Assembly (NCBI GenBank): GCA_017506845.1
Contig: JAFVMP010000143.1
Location: 1 to 14,447 of the forward strand
Length of the DNA stretch: 14,447 nt
DNA from: Campylobacter sp.
GTDB lineage: Bacteria; Campylobacterota; Campylobacteria; Campylobacterales; Campylobacteraceae
Reading direction: 5' to 3'
Below are positions 7,498 to 14,447 of the stretch, one piece after another. Position numbers and translations under genes: made by a program. Position 1 is the first letter of the stretch; each line of letters opens with the position of its first letter. Below the pieces are notes generated by a model, which worked only from the letters and a program-made list of their open reading frames with translations, did no database searches and was not told the DNA's origin.

Positions 7498-8344
7498 ATT
7501 AAGAGAGTTAATGATAGCTCAAAAGATTAAAAAATCTACCCATTTCATCGCAGTTACTAGTGGAAAAGGTGGCGTAGGTAAATCCACAGTTAGTGCAAAT
7601 TTAGCTAATCTTTTAGCAACAAATGGTTATAAAGTAGTATTATTTGATGCTGATATTGGTCTTGCGAATTTAGATGTTTTACTAAATGTGAAAATTACCA
7701 AAAATATGCTAGATGTTTTAAAAGGCGAGTGTCCGCTTGAAGATATTTTAATTAAAGTTAAACCAAATTTGACATTAATTCCTGGTGAGAGCGGTGATGA
7801 GATTTTTAAATTTAATGATCAGTTTTTATACGAAAAGTTTTTAAATCAAGCCTCAATTTTAAAAGATGTGGATTTTGTTATTATTGATACTGGTGCTGGG
7901 ATTGGATCTAGTACGCAAGTATTTTTAGAAGCGTGTGATGAGATTATTGTTGTAACCGTGCCTGATCCTGCAGCTATCACCGATGCATATGCGACTATTA
8001 AGGTGATTTCAAAGATGAAAAGCGATGTCTTTATGTTAATTAATCAGACTAAAAATGCAGATGAAGCTCAAAAGATTTTTCAAACTATAAAAACTGTTGC
8101 TGATAAAAATATTTCGCATAGGCTAAATTTAAATCTTTTAGGCTGGATTCCAAGTGATAAGGTTGTATCTAGAAGCATTAAGATACGGACACTTTTTAGC
8201 AGCGAAGCTCCGCATTCATTAGCTACTTATCAGCTTAAGCAAGCAGCAAATAATCTCCTTGAGAAATTGGAACGGAAAGTGCTTGATACCAGTGAAGATA
8301 GAAGCTTTGCTGGCTTTTTCAGGCGTTTAGTGGAGCAGTTTTAA
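7481..8344 (+). CDS. flhG: Flagellar number regulator FlhG (MinD/ParA-like ATPase)
   Basis: FlhG (YlxH) controls flagellar number by acting on FlhF, and in C. jejuni it also influences division placement. From ATG 7481 it has 287 residues. The N-terminus MDQADKLREL contains the DQAxxLR motif known to stimulate FlhF GTPase activity, which independently supports this start. The deviant Walker A is TSGKGGVGKST (26-36), the switch I region is FDADIGLANLD (55-65), and the Walker B-like strand is VIIDTGAGIG (133-142). The C-terminal part (IKTVADKNISHRLNLNLLGWIP) matches FlhG, and the tail RRLVEQF may form the amphipathic membrane helix seen in this family. It overlaps flhF by 17 bases and is 12 bases from the next gene. 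Confidence 0.94.
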   Translation: MDQADKLRELMIAQKIKKSTHFIAVTSGKGGVGKSTVSANLANLLATNGYKVVLFDADIGLANLDVLLNVKITKNMLDVLKGECPLEDILIKVKPNLTLIPGESGDEIFKFNDQFLYEKFLNQASILKDVDFVIIDTGAGIGSSTQVFLEACDEIIVVTVPDPAAITDAYATIKVISKMKSDVFMLINQTKNADEAQKIFQTIKTVADKNISHRLNLNLLGWIPSDKVVSRSIKIRTLFSSEAPHSLATYQLKQAANNLLEKLERKVLDTSEDRSFAGFFRRLVEQF

Positions 8345-8356
8345 AAAAGGATTACC

Positions 8357-8701
8357 GTGAGACCAGATAATTATATAGCATTTTTTACAGTGTGTGGATT
8401 TTTTGTTGGATTGATGTTTGTCGTCGTAAAAGTCGAGGAGCCTGTAGAGTTTGTTATATATACTTTGCTGATCACATTTTTCTTTTATATTGTTATTCAT
8501 ATTGTGGTGATGAATTATATAGATACTAAAAGGATTGGTTTAAAAATATTTAATAAAGAGCATCATGAAGAGATTAACGACTATTTGCTTACAGAGCTTG
8601 CTGTTAGGGAGCATAGGCTAGAGACACTCATTCGTCATCTAGACCAAAAGCTCAAAAGATCAGGTAAAAAGCATGAATCCAATAAAGAAAAAGCAGCTTG
8701 A
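8357..8701 (+). CDS. Two-TM membrane protein of unknown function between flhG and fliA
   Basis: A 114-residue protein with a GTG start at 8357 and AAGG 6 bases upstream. Two hydrophobic helices are clear (about 6-24 and 32-53), separated by a short acidic loop (KVEEPVE). The C-terminal 60 residues are charged and helical (KEHHEEINDYLLTELAVREHRLETLIRHLDQKLKR) and should lie in the cytosol, with a possible coiled coil at about 70-103. I know no function. Proteins of this type occupy the same place in Campylobacter and Helicobacter (Cj0062c and HP1033 as I recall). It overlaps fliA by 29 bases, the largest overlap in the array. Position suggests a flagellar or polarity role, perhaps membrane contact for FlhG or control of FliA; this is inference only. 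Confidence 0.85.
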   Translation: MRPDNYIAFFTVCGFFVGLMFVVVKVEEPVEFVIYTLLITFFFYIVIHIVVMNYIDTKRIGLKIFNKEHHEEINDYLLTELAVREHRLETLIRHLDQKLKRSGKKHESNKEKAA

Positions 8702-9377
8702 AGCCTATAAAACACAGATAAAAAAAGAGCAAGATGAGCTAGTAATTGCATACATGCCAGCTCTTAAGGCTATGGCGTGTAGACTCAAATCTCGTTTGCC
8801 AAGCTCTATTGAAGTAAGTGATTTAATAAGTATTGGTACAGAGGCTATGGTGCGTCTTAGCCATAGTTATGATAAAAACCAAAATGATAATTTTTGGGGT
8901 TATGCAAAGCATAGAGTTCAAGGCTCAATGCTTGATTACCTAAGAAGTTTAGATACGCTAAGCAGACAGAATCGTAAACTGGTTAAAGATATAGATCGAA
9001 TAGTAGATGAGTACTATAGCAAATATCAATATGAGCCAAGTGATGAGTATTTAGCTAGTGCGTTAAATGAAGATGTAAGCAAGATTAAAGAGGTTAGAAG
9101 CTTAAGCGATCTAACATCTGTTCTTAGGTTAGAAGATCAGTTTAATATATTAAGCGATTATGATACCGAGGCACAGATAGAAAAAGAGGAGCTAATCGAG
9201 CATATAAAGCTGGTTTTGAGTGAATTTAGTCAAAGGGACCAGTTGGTGATTCAGCTTTATTATTATGAAGAGTTAAATTTAAAAGAGATAAGTGAAATTT
9301 TAAATATTACAGAATCAAGAATTAGTCAAATTCATAAAAGATTGATAATAAAAATTCGAGAAAGGCTAGGCTTTTAA
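8673..9377 (+). CDS. fliA: RNA polymerase sigma factor FliA (sigma-28)
   Basis: The sigma-28 factor that transcribes late flagellar genes, including the major flagellin in Campylobacter. It has 234 residues. Region 2 spans about 22-95 (YMPALKAMACRLKSRLP, DLISIGTEAMVRLSHSYD, FWGYAKHRVQGSMLDYLRSLD). Region 3 is about 96-155, and region 4 with its helix-turn-helix is about 180-232 (LNLKEISEILNITESRISQIHKRL). There is no region 1.1, as usual for this group. The ATG at 8673 lies within the upstream membrane-protein gene (29-base overlap) with AGG 8 bases before it, and the stop shares one base with fliM (TAATG). The expected anti-sigma partner FlgM is not in the window. Confidence 0.95.
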   Translation: MNPIKKKQLEAYKTQIKKEQDELVIAYMPALKAMACRLKSRLPSSIEVSDLISIGTEAMVRLSHSYDKNQNDNFWGYAKHRVQGSMLDYLRSLDTLSRQNRKLVKDIDRIVDEYYSKYQYEPSDEYLASALNEDVSKIKEVRSLSDLTSVLRLEDQFNILSDYDTEAQIEKEELIEHIKLVLSEFSQRDQLVIQLYYYEELNLKEISEILNITESRISQIHKRLIIKIRERLGF

Positions 9378-10477
9378 TGGCAGATATTCTAAGTCAAGAA
9401 GAGATAGATGCACTCTTGCAAGTTGTAGATGATGATGGCGATAGTCAAGGCAGCGATTCATCTGAGCGCAATTTGGAAGAGCCAAAACAGGTTGTAATCT
9501 ACGACTTTAAACGTCCAAATAGGGTTAGTAAGGAGCAGCTAAGGGCTGTCAAAGGTATTCATGATAAATTAGCAAGAAACCTTGCGTCTCAAATTTCAAG
9601 CATTATGCGTAGTATTGTTGAGATTAGGCTACACTCAGTTGATCAGATGACTTATGGCGAGTTTTTGATGAGTTTGCCAAGCCCAACAAGCTTTAATGTA
9701 TTTTCTATTAAACCGCTAGATGGCAACTGCGTTTTAGAGGTTAATCCTAGTATCGCATTTCCTATGATTGATAGGCTGCTTGGTGGTAATGGTGATGGAT
9801 TTGAGAGTAATAATAGGGAGCTAACTGATATTGAGATAAATCTTTTAGATGCGATTTTGCGTATTATTATGCAGCGTTTAAAAGAGTCTTGGGCAATGAT
9901 TACAGATATGTATCCAAATGTAGAAGCTAAAGAGTCTAGTCCAAATGTTGTTCAAATCGTTAGCCAAAATGAGATTGTTATTATGGTTGTTATGGAGATT
10001 ATTATTGGAAACTCTAGCGGTATGATAAGCTTATGTTATCCAGTTATATATCTAGAGCCAATACTTAGCCGTTTGGCTAATCGTGATATTATGCTAGGTG
10101 AAACTAGTGCTAAAAAGAGCCGAAATAAAGAGTTAAAAACACTTATTGGCCGTGCTGAGGTATTATATGAGGCGATTTTAGGAAAGACCGTAATTAGCGT
10201 AAATGAATTTTTAAATTTAGAAGTTGGTGATATCTTGCGACTTGATCGTAATGCCGATGATAAAGCAATTGTCTGTATAGATAAAAAAGAGGTATTCTTA
10301 GCTCAAATTGGTATTCACCGCTTTAGCAAATCTATCAAGCTAGAGCAGTTAATCAAAACTGATCGTGATGAGATAAAGGCTATCCTAGAACAATATGAAG
10401 AGGAGAGAAAAGCCAAACTAATGTCATATAAAGAGCCAGAAGAAGAAACTAAAGAAGAGGATGAATACGATGACTAG
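9377..10477 (+). CDS. fliM: Flagellar motor switch protein FliM
   Basis: FliM forms the C-ring at the base of the motor, binds phosphorylated CheY and sets rotation direction. The protein has 366 residues. The N-terminal peptide DILSQEEIDALL (3-14) is the CheY-binding motif, followed by an acidic linker (17-37). The middle domain carries the GGNG form of the GGxG FliG-contact motif (LLGGNGD, 134-140), and the C-terminal SpoA domain is about 250-322 (FLNLEVGDILRLDRN). The tail (353-366) is strikingly acidic and its GAA/GAG codons supply the ribosome binding site of fliY. The start shares one base with the fliA stop, with TAGG 6 bases upstream. It overlaps fliY by 8 bases. Confidence 0.96.
   Translation: MADILSQEEIDALLQVVDDDGDSQGSDSSERNLEEPKQVVIYDFKRPNRVSKEQLRAVKGIHDKLARNLASQISSIMRSIVEIRLHSVDQMTYGEFLMSLPSPTSFNVFSIKPLDGNCVLEVNPSIAFPMIDRLLGGNGDGFESNNRELTDIEINLLDAILRIIMQRLKESWAMITDMYPNVEAKESSPNVVQIVSQNEIVIMVVMEIIIGNSSGMISLCYPVIYLEPILSRLANRDIMLGETSAKKSRNKELKTLIGRAEVLYEAILGKTVISVNEFLNLEVGDILRLDRNADDKAIVCIDKKEVFLAQIGIHRFSKSIKLEQLIKTDRDEIKAILEQYEEERKAKLMSYKEPEEETKEEDEYDD
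10454..10460 (+). promoter_or_regulatory. Ribosome binding site of fliY inside the fliM acidic tail
   Basis: GAAGAGG lies 9 bases before ATG 10470 but directly abuts ATG 10461, so it supports the shorter fliY reading. The same bases encode Glu residues of the FliM tail. Confidence 0.55.
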
Positions 10478-11291
10478 ATTTTTTGAAATATTTACAAATG
10501 AGTTAAGCGCAACTATAGAAGGGTTAACCGGAGTTACGCCGGTAATATCTGAAGGAGCAGAGTATGATGCTCCAACTCAAAATGGTATCAAAACTCCAGC
10601 CGTAATCGCTAGTGTAACACTAAATGGCGATATAATGGGTAAGATAAATTTAGTAGCTACACCAGTTTTATTAACTGCAATAAATGACCTAATGCTAGGC
10701 GATGAAAGACCAAGTGGTAGTGCGATAATTGGCGATGATGAGCTAGATGCTAGCAAGGAGATATTTTCTAATTTATTAAGCGCTATGACTACAAGTCTTG
10801 GTGCAGCCAAAGATATGCCAAAGATTACATTTACAATCAATGCTGTAAAGTATATCGATGAAAATCAAATTTTAGATTTTAGCTCATTTGAGAAGTTATT
10901 TTTATACCCTGTTGAGCTAATGGATTTAAGTGAAATGATGGGTATTTGTATTGATTATTCATTTTATAAATACTTTAATAAAACTATAGGCTCAAAAGAT
11001 AAAAGCGAAAAGCATGATATTGGTGATGAGATTAAAAATATCGGATTAATTTTAGATGTGCGTTTGCCAATTCGTGTAAGAATCGGCTCAAAAAAGATGC
11101 TACTAAAAGATGTATTATCAATGGATATTGGTTCAGTTATAGAGCTAAATCAGCTAGCTAATGACCCGCTAGAAGTATTAATAGGAGATAAGCCAATTGC
11201 GCTTGGTGAGGTTGTTATCGTTGATGGAAACTTTGGCGTACAAATTACTGAAATTGGCACTAAAAAAGAGCGTCTAGAACAGCTAAAATAG
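10470..11291 (+). CDS. fliY: Flagellar motor switch protein FliY (FliN-like)
   Basis: A 273-residue C-ring protein that joins FliM and contains a FliN-type domain. An N-terminal segment (MTRFFEIFTNELSATIEGLTG) precedes a CheC/CheX-like middle domain (about 25-170). The C-terminal SpoA domain is about 190-260 (LILDVRLPIRVRIGSKKMLLKDVLSMDIGSVIELNQLANDPLEVLIG). The CheC phosphatase motif (D/S-xxx-E-xx-N) is degenerate: in DASKEIFSN, Asp93 and Glu97 are present but the Asn position is Ser100, with Asn one residue later. CheY-P phosphatase activity is therefore doubtful. The start at 10470 is preferred over 10461 by ribosome binding site spacing. It is the last gene of the array, 8 bases overlapping fliM, with a terminator just after it. 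Confidence 0.93.
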   Translation: MTRFFEIFTNELSATIEGLTGVTPVISEGAEYDAPTQNGIKTPAVIASVTLNGDIMGKINLVATPVLLTAINDLMLGDERPSGSAIIGDDELDASKEIFSNLLSAMTTSLGAAKDMPKITFTINAVKYIDENQILDFSSFEKLFLYPVELMDLSEMMGICIDYSFYKYFNKTIGSKDKSEKHDIGDEIKNIGLILDVRLPIRVRIGSKKMLLKDVLSMDIGSVIELNQLANDPLEVLIGDKPIALGEVVIVDGNFGVQITEIGTKKERLEQLK

Positions 11292-11300
11292 ATTAAATTT

Positions 11301-11333
11301 GATTGCTGCGTATATTTGGCGTGGCAATCTTTT
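11301..11333 (+). terminator. Rho-independent terminator after fliY
   Basis: The arms GATTGCTGCG (11301-11310) and CGTGGCAATC (11320-11329, inner pairs partly G-U) form a 10-bp stem with a small loop, followed by TTTT. The hairpin begins 9 bases after the fliY stop and probably ends the nine-gene transcript. The T run is only four bases. Confidence 0.7.
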
Positions 11334-11466
11334 GGGATTTAAAATAATTCACCTACTATTTAAAATGACTTTAATCTAAAGATTTTTAATCAAAATATCT
11401 GAAATTTATAATTTAAATTTAGTAAATCAAAGCAAATTAATAAGATTATTTTAAAGATTTTATAAT

Positions 11467-11491
11467 TTAGGAGAGGATGAACCTCTCCTAA
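11467..11491 (-). terminator. Hairpin terminator after the chemoreceptor gene
   Basis: A perfect 10-bp inverted repeat, TTAGGAGAGG / CCTCTCCTAA with the loop ATGAA, lies 6 bases past the receptor stop codon on the minus strand. The downstream minus-strand sequence is AT-rich (ATTATAAAATC) but lacks a real U run. The region between the two hairpins (11334-11466) is very AT-rich and shows no gene. Confidence 0.7.
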
Positions 11492-11497
11492 GAGATT

Positions 11498-13576
11498 TTA
11501 GAATTTCTTTTTATTTACATCATCAAGAATGTTAGCTGAAATTTGATTTACTCTAGCGGTGATAGTATTTGTATCATTTGCCACAGTAACATTGTCTTGA
11601 GTAACGCTTTCTAATTGAGCGATAGCTTCATTGATTTGAGCGATACCTTGAGTCTGTTCTTTTATAGATTCACTCATCTCAGTTACACCTTGAACTAATA
11701 CATTTACATTTACTTCGATTTCGCTTAGAGATTTACCAGTTCTTTCAGCTAGTTTTCTTACTTCATCAGCTACAACAGCAAAGCCTCTACCATGCTCGCC
11801 AGCACGAGCTGCTTCTATGGCTGCATTTAGTGCTAGTAGATTTGTTTGGTCTGCGATATCTTTTATTACGCCTACTATGTTTTTGATATCTTCTGCTTGT
11901 CTAGCTACTTCAGTTGTTCTATCATTTACGCTAGTCATAGAGCTTGATATCTCCTCTATGGCTGCTGCTGATTGCTCTAGTGAATTGGCTTGAGCGTTTG
12001 AGCCATCAAATAGCTTTTGCATTGACTCTTTTAGATTATCAGTTTGTTTGGCTAGATCTTGAGCGTAATTAGCAGATGAGGTTAGCATTTTTCTAATCTC
12101 TTCACCTAAAATATTTGTAGTAGTCTCTACATTACCTTTAGCACCTGAGATTTGAGTAGTAAAATTTAGATTTTTATATGATTCAAATACTCTATGAATC
12201 TCATTCATATTACCACCGATTTTAGCCTCTAGTACATTTAGCATATTATTTAGTACATTTTTAAGCTCGATTAGCTGAGGGTTATTTGGGTTTTGTTTGA
12301 TTCTTGCTGTTAGGTCGCCATTTTCTACAGATTTAGCTGTATTAGCTGCCTCACTAATAGCCTCAGCATCTCTTTGTAAGCCTTGTTGAGTTTTTAAGAT
12401 ATTAGAGTTTATTGCTGATGCCATTGTGCCAATCTCATCATTTGATGTAGGTGGTATAGTATTTGGTGCGCGCTTTTCTTCGTGATTAATGTATTTAAAA
12501 AATGCTAAAAGCAATCCAGATAGACGGCCAAGTCTAGCAGTAACTAATCTATTAGTAACCATATAAACACAAACAAGAAGTATAATAAGCACTACAACTG
12601 ACACCCCAATAATCTCATACACTAAGACACGCATCGGTTTTTGAATCTCATCAAGTGGAGCATTGACAAACATATACCAAGTTCCAAGCTCGCCAATAGA
12701 AAATGGAGTGATAATTGCTTTGGTTGCTTCACCACGGATAGTGTAGTATTCATCAATTATAGTTACGCGTTTATTTTGTATCGCCTCTAGTGCTAGCTTA
12801 GTTGTAGGATTGGTATTAAACTCACCTAGTTTTTTACCCCAATACTGTGGATTGTGATGAGTAGCTAGTCTAGATTCTGCACTTAAAATGTAGCGTACAT
12901 CGCCTTCAAATAGACTAAATTCTTTATTATCTAGATATGTAGTCATATATTTTAGATTATACATATATCCTACAACACCAAGCAATTTACCATTATTTAT
13001 TAGTGGATAGGCTATATCAGTTGCAAATATATCTTTTCCATTTATATTGTAGATTTTAGGCTCGCCAATTACAGGCTTTTTAGTTGTTATAACATCTTTA
13101 ATAGATGTATCAGCTAAGAAGGCTTCAGTAGTTTTATATATCTCTATTCCGTTTTTAAGATTGCGATTTGTATCTACTAAAAATAGCGCAAAATGATTAT
13201 TTTTAGTTATATAATCACTATTTTTAAAGCTATCATTTGGATCTAATAGATAGATGTATGCATACTCAGCATAACTAGATGAATCAAATGAGGCACTTAG
13301 ATCTTCTATGGTATCGTGCATATTAGCATGATGAGAGCCAAGATCAAGGCCAATAAGATTAGCAGTAGATTTAGTGAGCGAATCCATCTCTCTAAAAATG
13401 GTTAGAACATGCTCAGCATATCGGTGACTAGCTTGAGTTAGAGTGATGTCAGACTCGTGCTTCATCACTTTTGATACATTATTGCCAATTAGTATAGTAA
13501 GGGCAGTTAAGCCAACAAAAACTACAGCGCCAACAATTAGTGATATTTTGGCACCAACTTTAAGATTTGAGAACAT
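11498..13576 (-). CDS. Methyl-accepting chemotaxis protein with periplasmic Cache domain
   Basis: A membrane chemoreceptor of 692 residues that senses a periplasmic ligand and controls CheA. TM1 is about 10-34 and TM2 about 319-342; between them is a large dCache-type sensor (about 38-315; landmarks [41 protein letters not shown]). After TM2 come a HAMP region and two further HAMP-like segments (GDLTARI near 422, LNFTTQI near 473). The signalling domain ends with the near-invariant hairpin tip [39 protein letters not shown] sequence (580-613). The C-terminus is DDVNKKKF with no CheR-tether pentapeptide. ATG 13576 has GGAG 6 bases upstream, so it is preferred over ATG 13588. The RxWY amino-acid-binding motif of dCache sensors was not seen, so the ligand is unknown. 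It resembles the C. jejuni Tlp2/3/4 group. Confidence 0.93.
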   Translation of the reverse strand: MFSNLKVGAKISLIVGAVVFVGLTALTILIGNNVSKVMKHESDITLTQASHRYAEHVLTIFREMDSLTKSTANLIGLDLGSHHANMHDTIEDLSASFDSSSYAEYAYIYLLDPNDSFKNSDYITKNNHFALFLVDTNRNLKNGIEIYKTTEAFLADTSIKDVITTKKPVIGEPKIYNINGKDIFATDIAYPLINNGKLLGVVGYMYNLKYMTTYLDNKEFSLFEGDVRYILSAESRLATHHNPQYWGKKLGEFNTNPTTKLALEAIQNKRVTIIDEYYTIRGEATKAIITPFSIGELGTWYMFVNAPLDEIQKPMRVLVYEIIGVSVVVLIILLVCVYMVTNRLVTARLGRLSGLLLAFFKYINHEEKRAPNTIPPTSNDEIGTMASAINSNILKTQQGLQRDAEAISEAANTAKSVENGDLTARIKQNPNNPQLIELKNVLNNMLNVLEAKIGGNMNEIHRVFESYKNLNFTTQISGAKGNVETTTNILGEEIRKMLTSSANYAQDLAKQTDNLKESMQKLFDGSNAQANSLEQSAAAIEEISSSMTSVNDRTTEVARQAEDIKNIVGVIKDIADQTNLLALNAAIEAARAGEHGRGFAVVADEVRKLAERTGKSLSEIEVNVNVLVQGVTEMSESIKEQTQGIAQINEAIAQLESVTQDNVTVANDTNTITARVNQISANILDDVNKKKF

Positions 13577-13582
13577 GATAAA

Positions 13583-13586
13583 CTCC
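13583..13586 (-). promoter_or_regulatory. Ribosome binding site deciding the chemoreceptor start
   Basis: On the minus strand GGAG is followed by TTTATC and the ATG at 13576. It overlaps the alternative ATG at 13588, which has no ribosome binding site of its own. Confidence 0.7.
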
Positions 13587-13612
13587 ATTCTGTTATATGT
13601 ATTTCAATTTAT

Positions 13613-13618
13613 ATTATA
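13613..13618 (-). promoter_or_regulatory. Candidate sigma-70 -10 box of the chemoreceptor gene
   Basis: The minus strand reads TTTAGGTTATAATATAAATT with a perfect TATAAT 36 bases before the start codon. No -35 match is present; at that distance lies the C-rich patch complementary to the G runs at 13640-13653. No sigma-28 or sigma-54 motif was recognised, so the receptor is probably sigma-70 dependent. Confidence 0.55.
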
Positions 13619-13860
13619 ACCTAAATTTGTGATTTTGTAGGGGGTGGGTAGGGCAAAAATTTACAAATTTACTAGTTTTTATTTTAGTTTGATTAGGTTT
13701 AATTATATTAAATTTAGTAGTATCATTTTTAATTATAATAAAGCAATAATAGAGCAAATATATAAACTTTCTTTATTATATAATTTTTTTAAGTATCTTT
13801 TATTTTTAGGCAAAATTTATAAACTTCAACTCTAAATTGCTATGATATAAAATAGATATG

Positions 13861-14447
13861 TTACCTATGTTTATAAAACTGATATCCAGCAAATAGCATC
13901 AAAATAATAACAGGTAAAATAATACCAATCTCAGCAGCAATAGCACCATTAATACTAAGACGAATAAGTAAAAACAGAACACCCCAAATACAAAGCGAGA
14001 TAAAAATCGCCCCAAAACTAGCAATAGCTAAGCTAGCAAAACGCCCAGTAACAGGCATATAATAGTATAAAATTAGCACCATAAATGGAGCAAAAAGTGG
14101 GAAAAATATCATTGAATATAGTACAGATTTTATCTTAGCAATGTTTATATTTTCATTTTTAAGTGTATTTATGGAGTCAATAGCATCAATGATGGAGTAG
14201 AGATTGTCTTTATTTTTGATATTTTCTATTATGCGTGGGCGGAAGTTATTTGTGATTACTATCTCATCAGCATAGCTACGCTCTAATCCTGCAGCACCTA
14301 GGCTTAAATTTTGCGGTATTTGAGTTATGTTGTTATCTTTAAGTATCCAGGTGTTGCCATTGTAGCTAGCCTCTTTAGCAGTTATTTGAGATATAATTTG
14401 CGAACCATTCATATCAAAAATTCTGACATTTTGAGCAAGCTGTTTAT
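13861..14447 (-). CDS. LptG/YjgQ-type lipopolysaccharide export permease, 3' part
   Basis: Inner-membrane subunit of the Lpt machine that extracts lipopolysaccharide or lipooligosaccharide for transport to the outer membrane. Only the C-terminal 194-195 residues are present; the frame stays open to the right edge, with KQLAQNVRIFD preceding the internal Met at 14412, so that Met is not the true start. The visible part is the end of the periplasmic jellyroll-like domain (VRIFDMNGSQIISQITAKEA, YNGNTWILKDNNITQIPQN). It is followed by three transmembrane helices near the C-terminus (MIFFPLFAPFMVLILYYYM, LAIASFGAIFISLCIWGVLF, and IGIILPVIILMLFAGYQFY), typical of the LptF/LptG family. LptG is more likely than LptF from the jellyroll pattern, but this is not certain. 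The receptor gene downstream has its own promoter. Confidence 0.82.
   Translation of the reverse strand, partial: KQLAQNVRIFDMNGSQIISQITAKEASYNGNTWILKDNNITQIPQNLSLGAAGLERSYADEIVITNNFRPRIIENIKNKDNLYSIIDAIDSINTLKNENINIAKIKSVLYSMIFFPLFAPFMVLILYYYMPVTGRFASLAIASFGAIFISLCIWGVLFLLIRLSINGAIAAEIGIILPVIILMLFAGYQFYKHR

Larger units (their letters stand above)
13577..13860. other. AT-rich intergenic region with a G-rich patch
   Basis: This 284-base gap between the LptG-like gene and the chemoreceptor holds the receptor promoter and a G-rich patch (GGGGGTGGGTAGGG, 13640-13653). The remainder is very AT-rich with no recognisable gene. A 63-codon reading from GTG 13644 is low-complexity and judged spurious. 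Confidence 0.6.

Noticed and set aside
11334..11466. Remnant gene or small RNA in the gap after fliY
   Set aside because: The stretch is very AT-rich with stops in all frames and no promoter-hairpin pair beyond the two flanking terminators.
13640..13644. Run of five Gs as a Campylobacter phase-variation tract
   Set aside because: Contingency tracts in this genus are normally about eight or more Gs; five is too short to claim slippage. It is reported only as an odd patch.
13640..13653. G-quadruplex
   Set aside because: Only three runs of three or more Gs are present, so a standard four-run, three-tier structure cannot form.
13644..13835. 63-codon plus-strand reading frame starting with GTG
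   Set aside because: Composition is dominated by Phe, Ile, Tyr, Lys and Leu as expected from AT-rich noncoding DNA, it shows no known motif, and it lies across the receptor promoter region.
13810..13840. Imperfect inverted repeat GCAAAATTTA / TAAATTGC as a terminator for the LptG-like gene
   Set aside because: The stem needs a bulge, is almost all A-T, and has no U run after it on the minus strand.

Overview
The window is AT-rich, densely packed chromosomal DNA from a Campylobacter. Four things point there: a Campylobacter-type flagellin with the terminal LRLLQ motif, a futalosine-pathway menaquinone enzyme, a FliY-type motor switch protein, and a gene order aroQ-pepP-folK-flhF-flhG-orf-fliA-fliM-fliY that, as I recall it, matches the Helicobacter pylori HP1038-HP1030 block. 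C. jejuni keeps a similar block but, as I recall, without pepP between aroQ and folK. A relative of the C. fetus/hyointestinalis/lanienae group is an inference. The species cannot be fixed from the sequence alone.

Layout. Bases 1-1286 (+) hold the C-terminal four fifths of a flagellin, cut by the left edge and followed by a hairpin terminator. Bases 1382-4094 (-) form a compact three-gene operon read from right to left: aminodeoxyfutalosine deaminase (menaquinone synthesis), SppA-type membrane protease and a YiiM-like MOSC protein. Both junctions overlap by exactly 13 bases. A divergent promoter region (4095-4183) separates it from a nine-gene (+) array at 4184-11291. That array begins with three metabolic genes (3-dehydroquinase AroQ, an aminopeptidase P family enzyme, folate enzyme FolK). 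It continues with flagellar regulators and motor parts: the polar GTPase FlhF, its MinD-like partner FlhG, a two-TM protein of unknown function, sigma-28 FliA, and switch proteins FliM and FliY. Seven of the eight junctions overlap and the eighth is a 12-base gap, so translational coupling is likely throughout. A hairpin terminator follows fliY.

The right part is on the minus strand. It holds a membrane methyl-accepting chemotaxis protein (11498-13576) with its own candidate promoter and a terminator hairpin, an AT-rich spacer with an unusual G-rich patch, and the 3' part of an LptG-type lipopolysaccharide export permease that runs off the right edge.

Biologically the window joins filament (flagellin), placement and number control of the flagellum (FlhF/FlhG), late flagellar gene transcription (FliA), the switch (FliM/FliY) and a chemoreceptor feeding it. 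I see no mobile element, CRISPR array, tRNA, rRNA or clearly foreign segment. I found no obviously new system. The best candidates for new biology are the small membrane protein between flhG and fliA, the MOSC/SppA/menaquinone operon, and a chemoreceptor with stacked HAMP-like modules.
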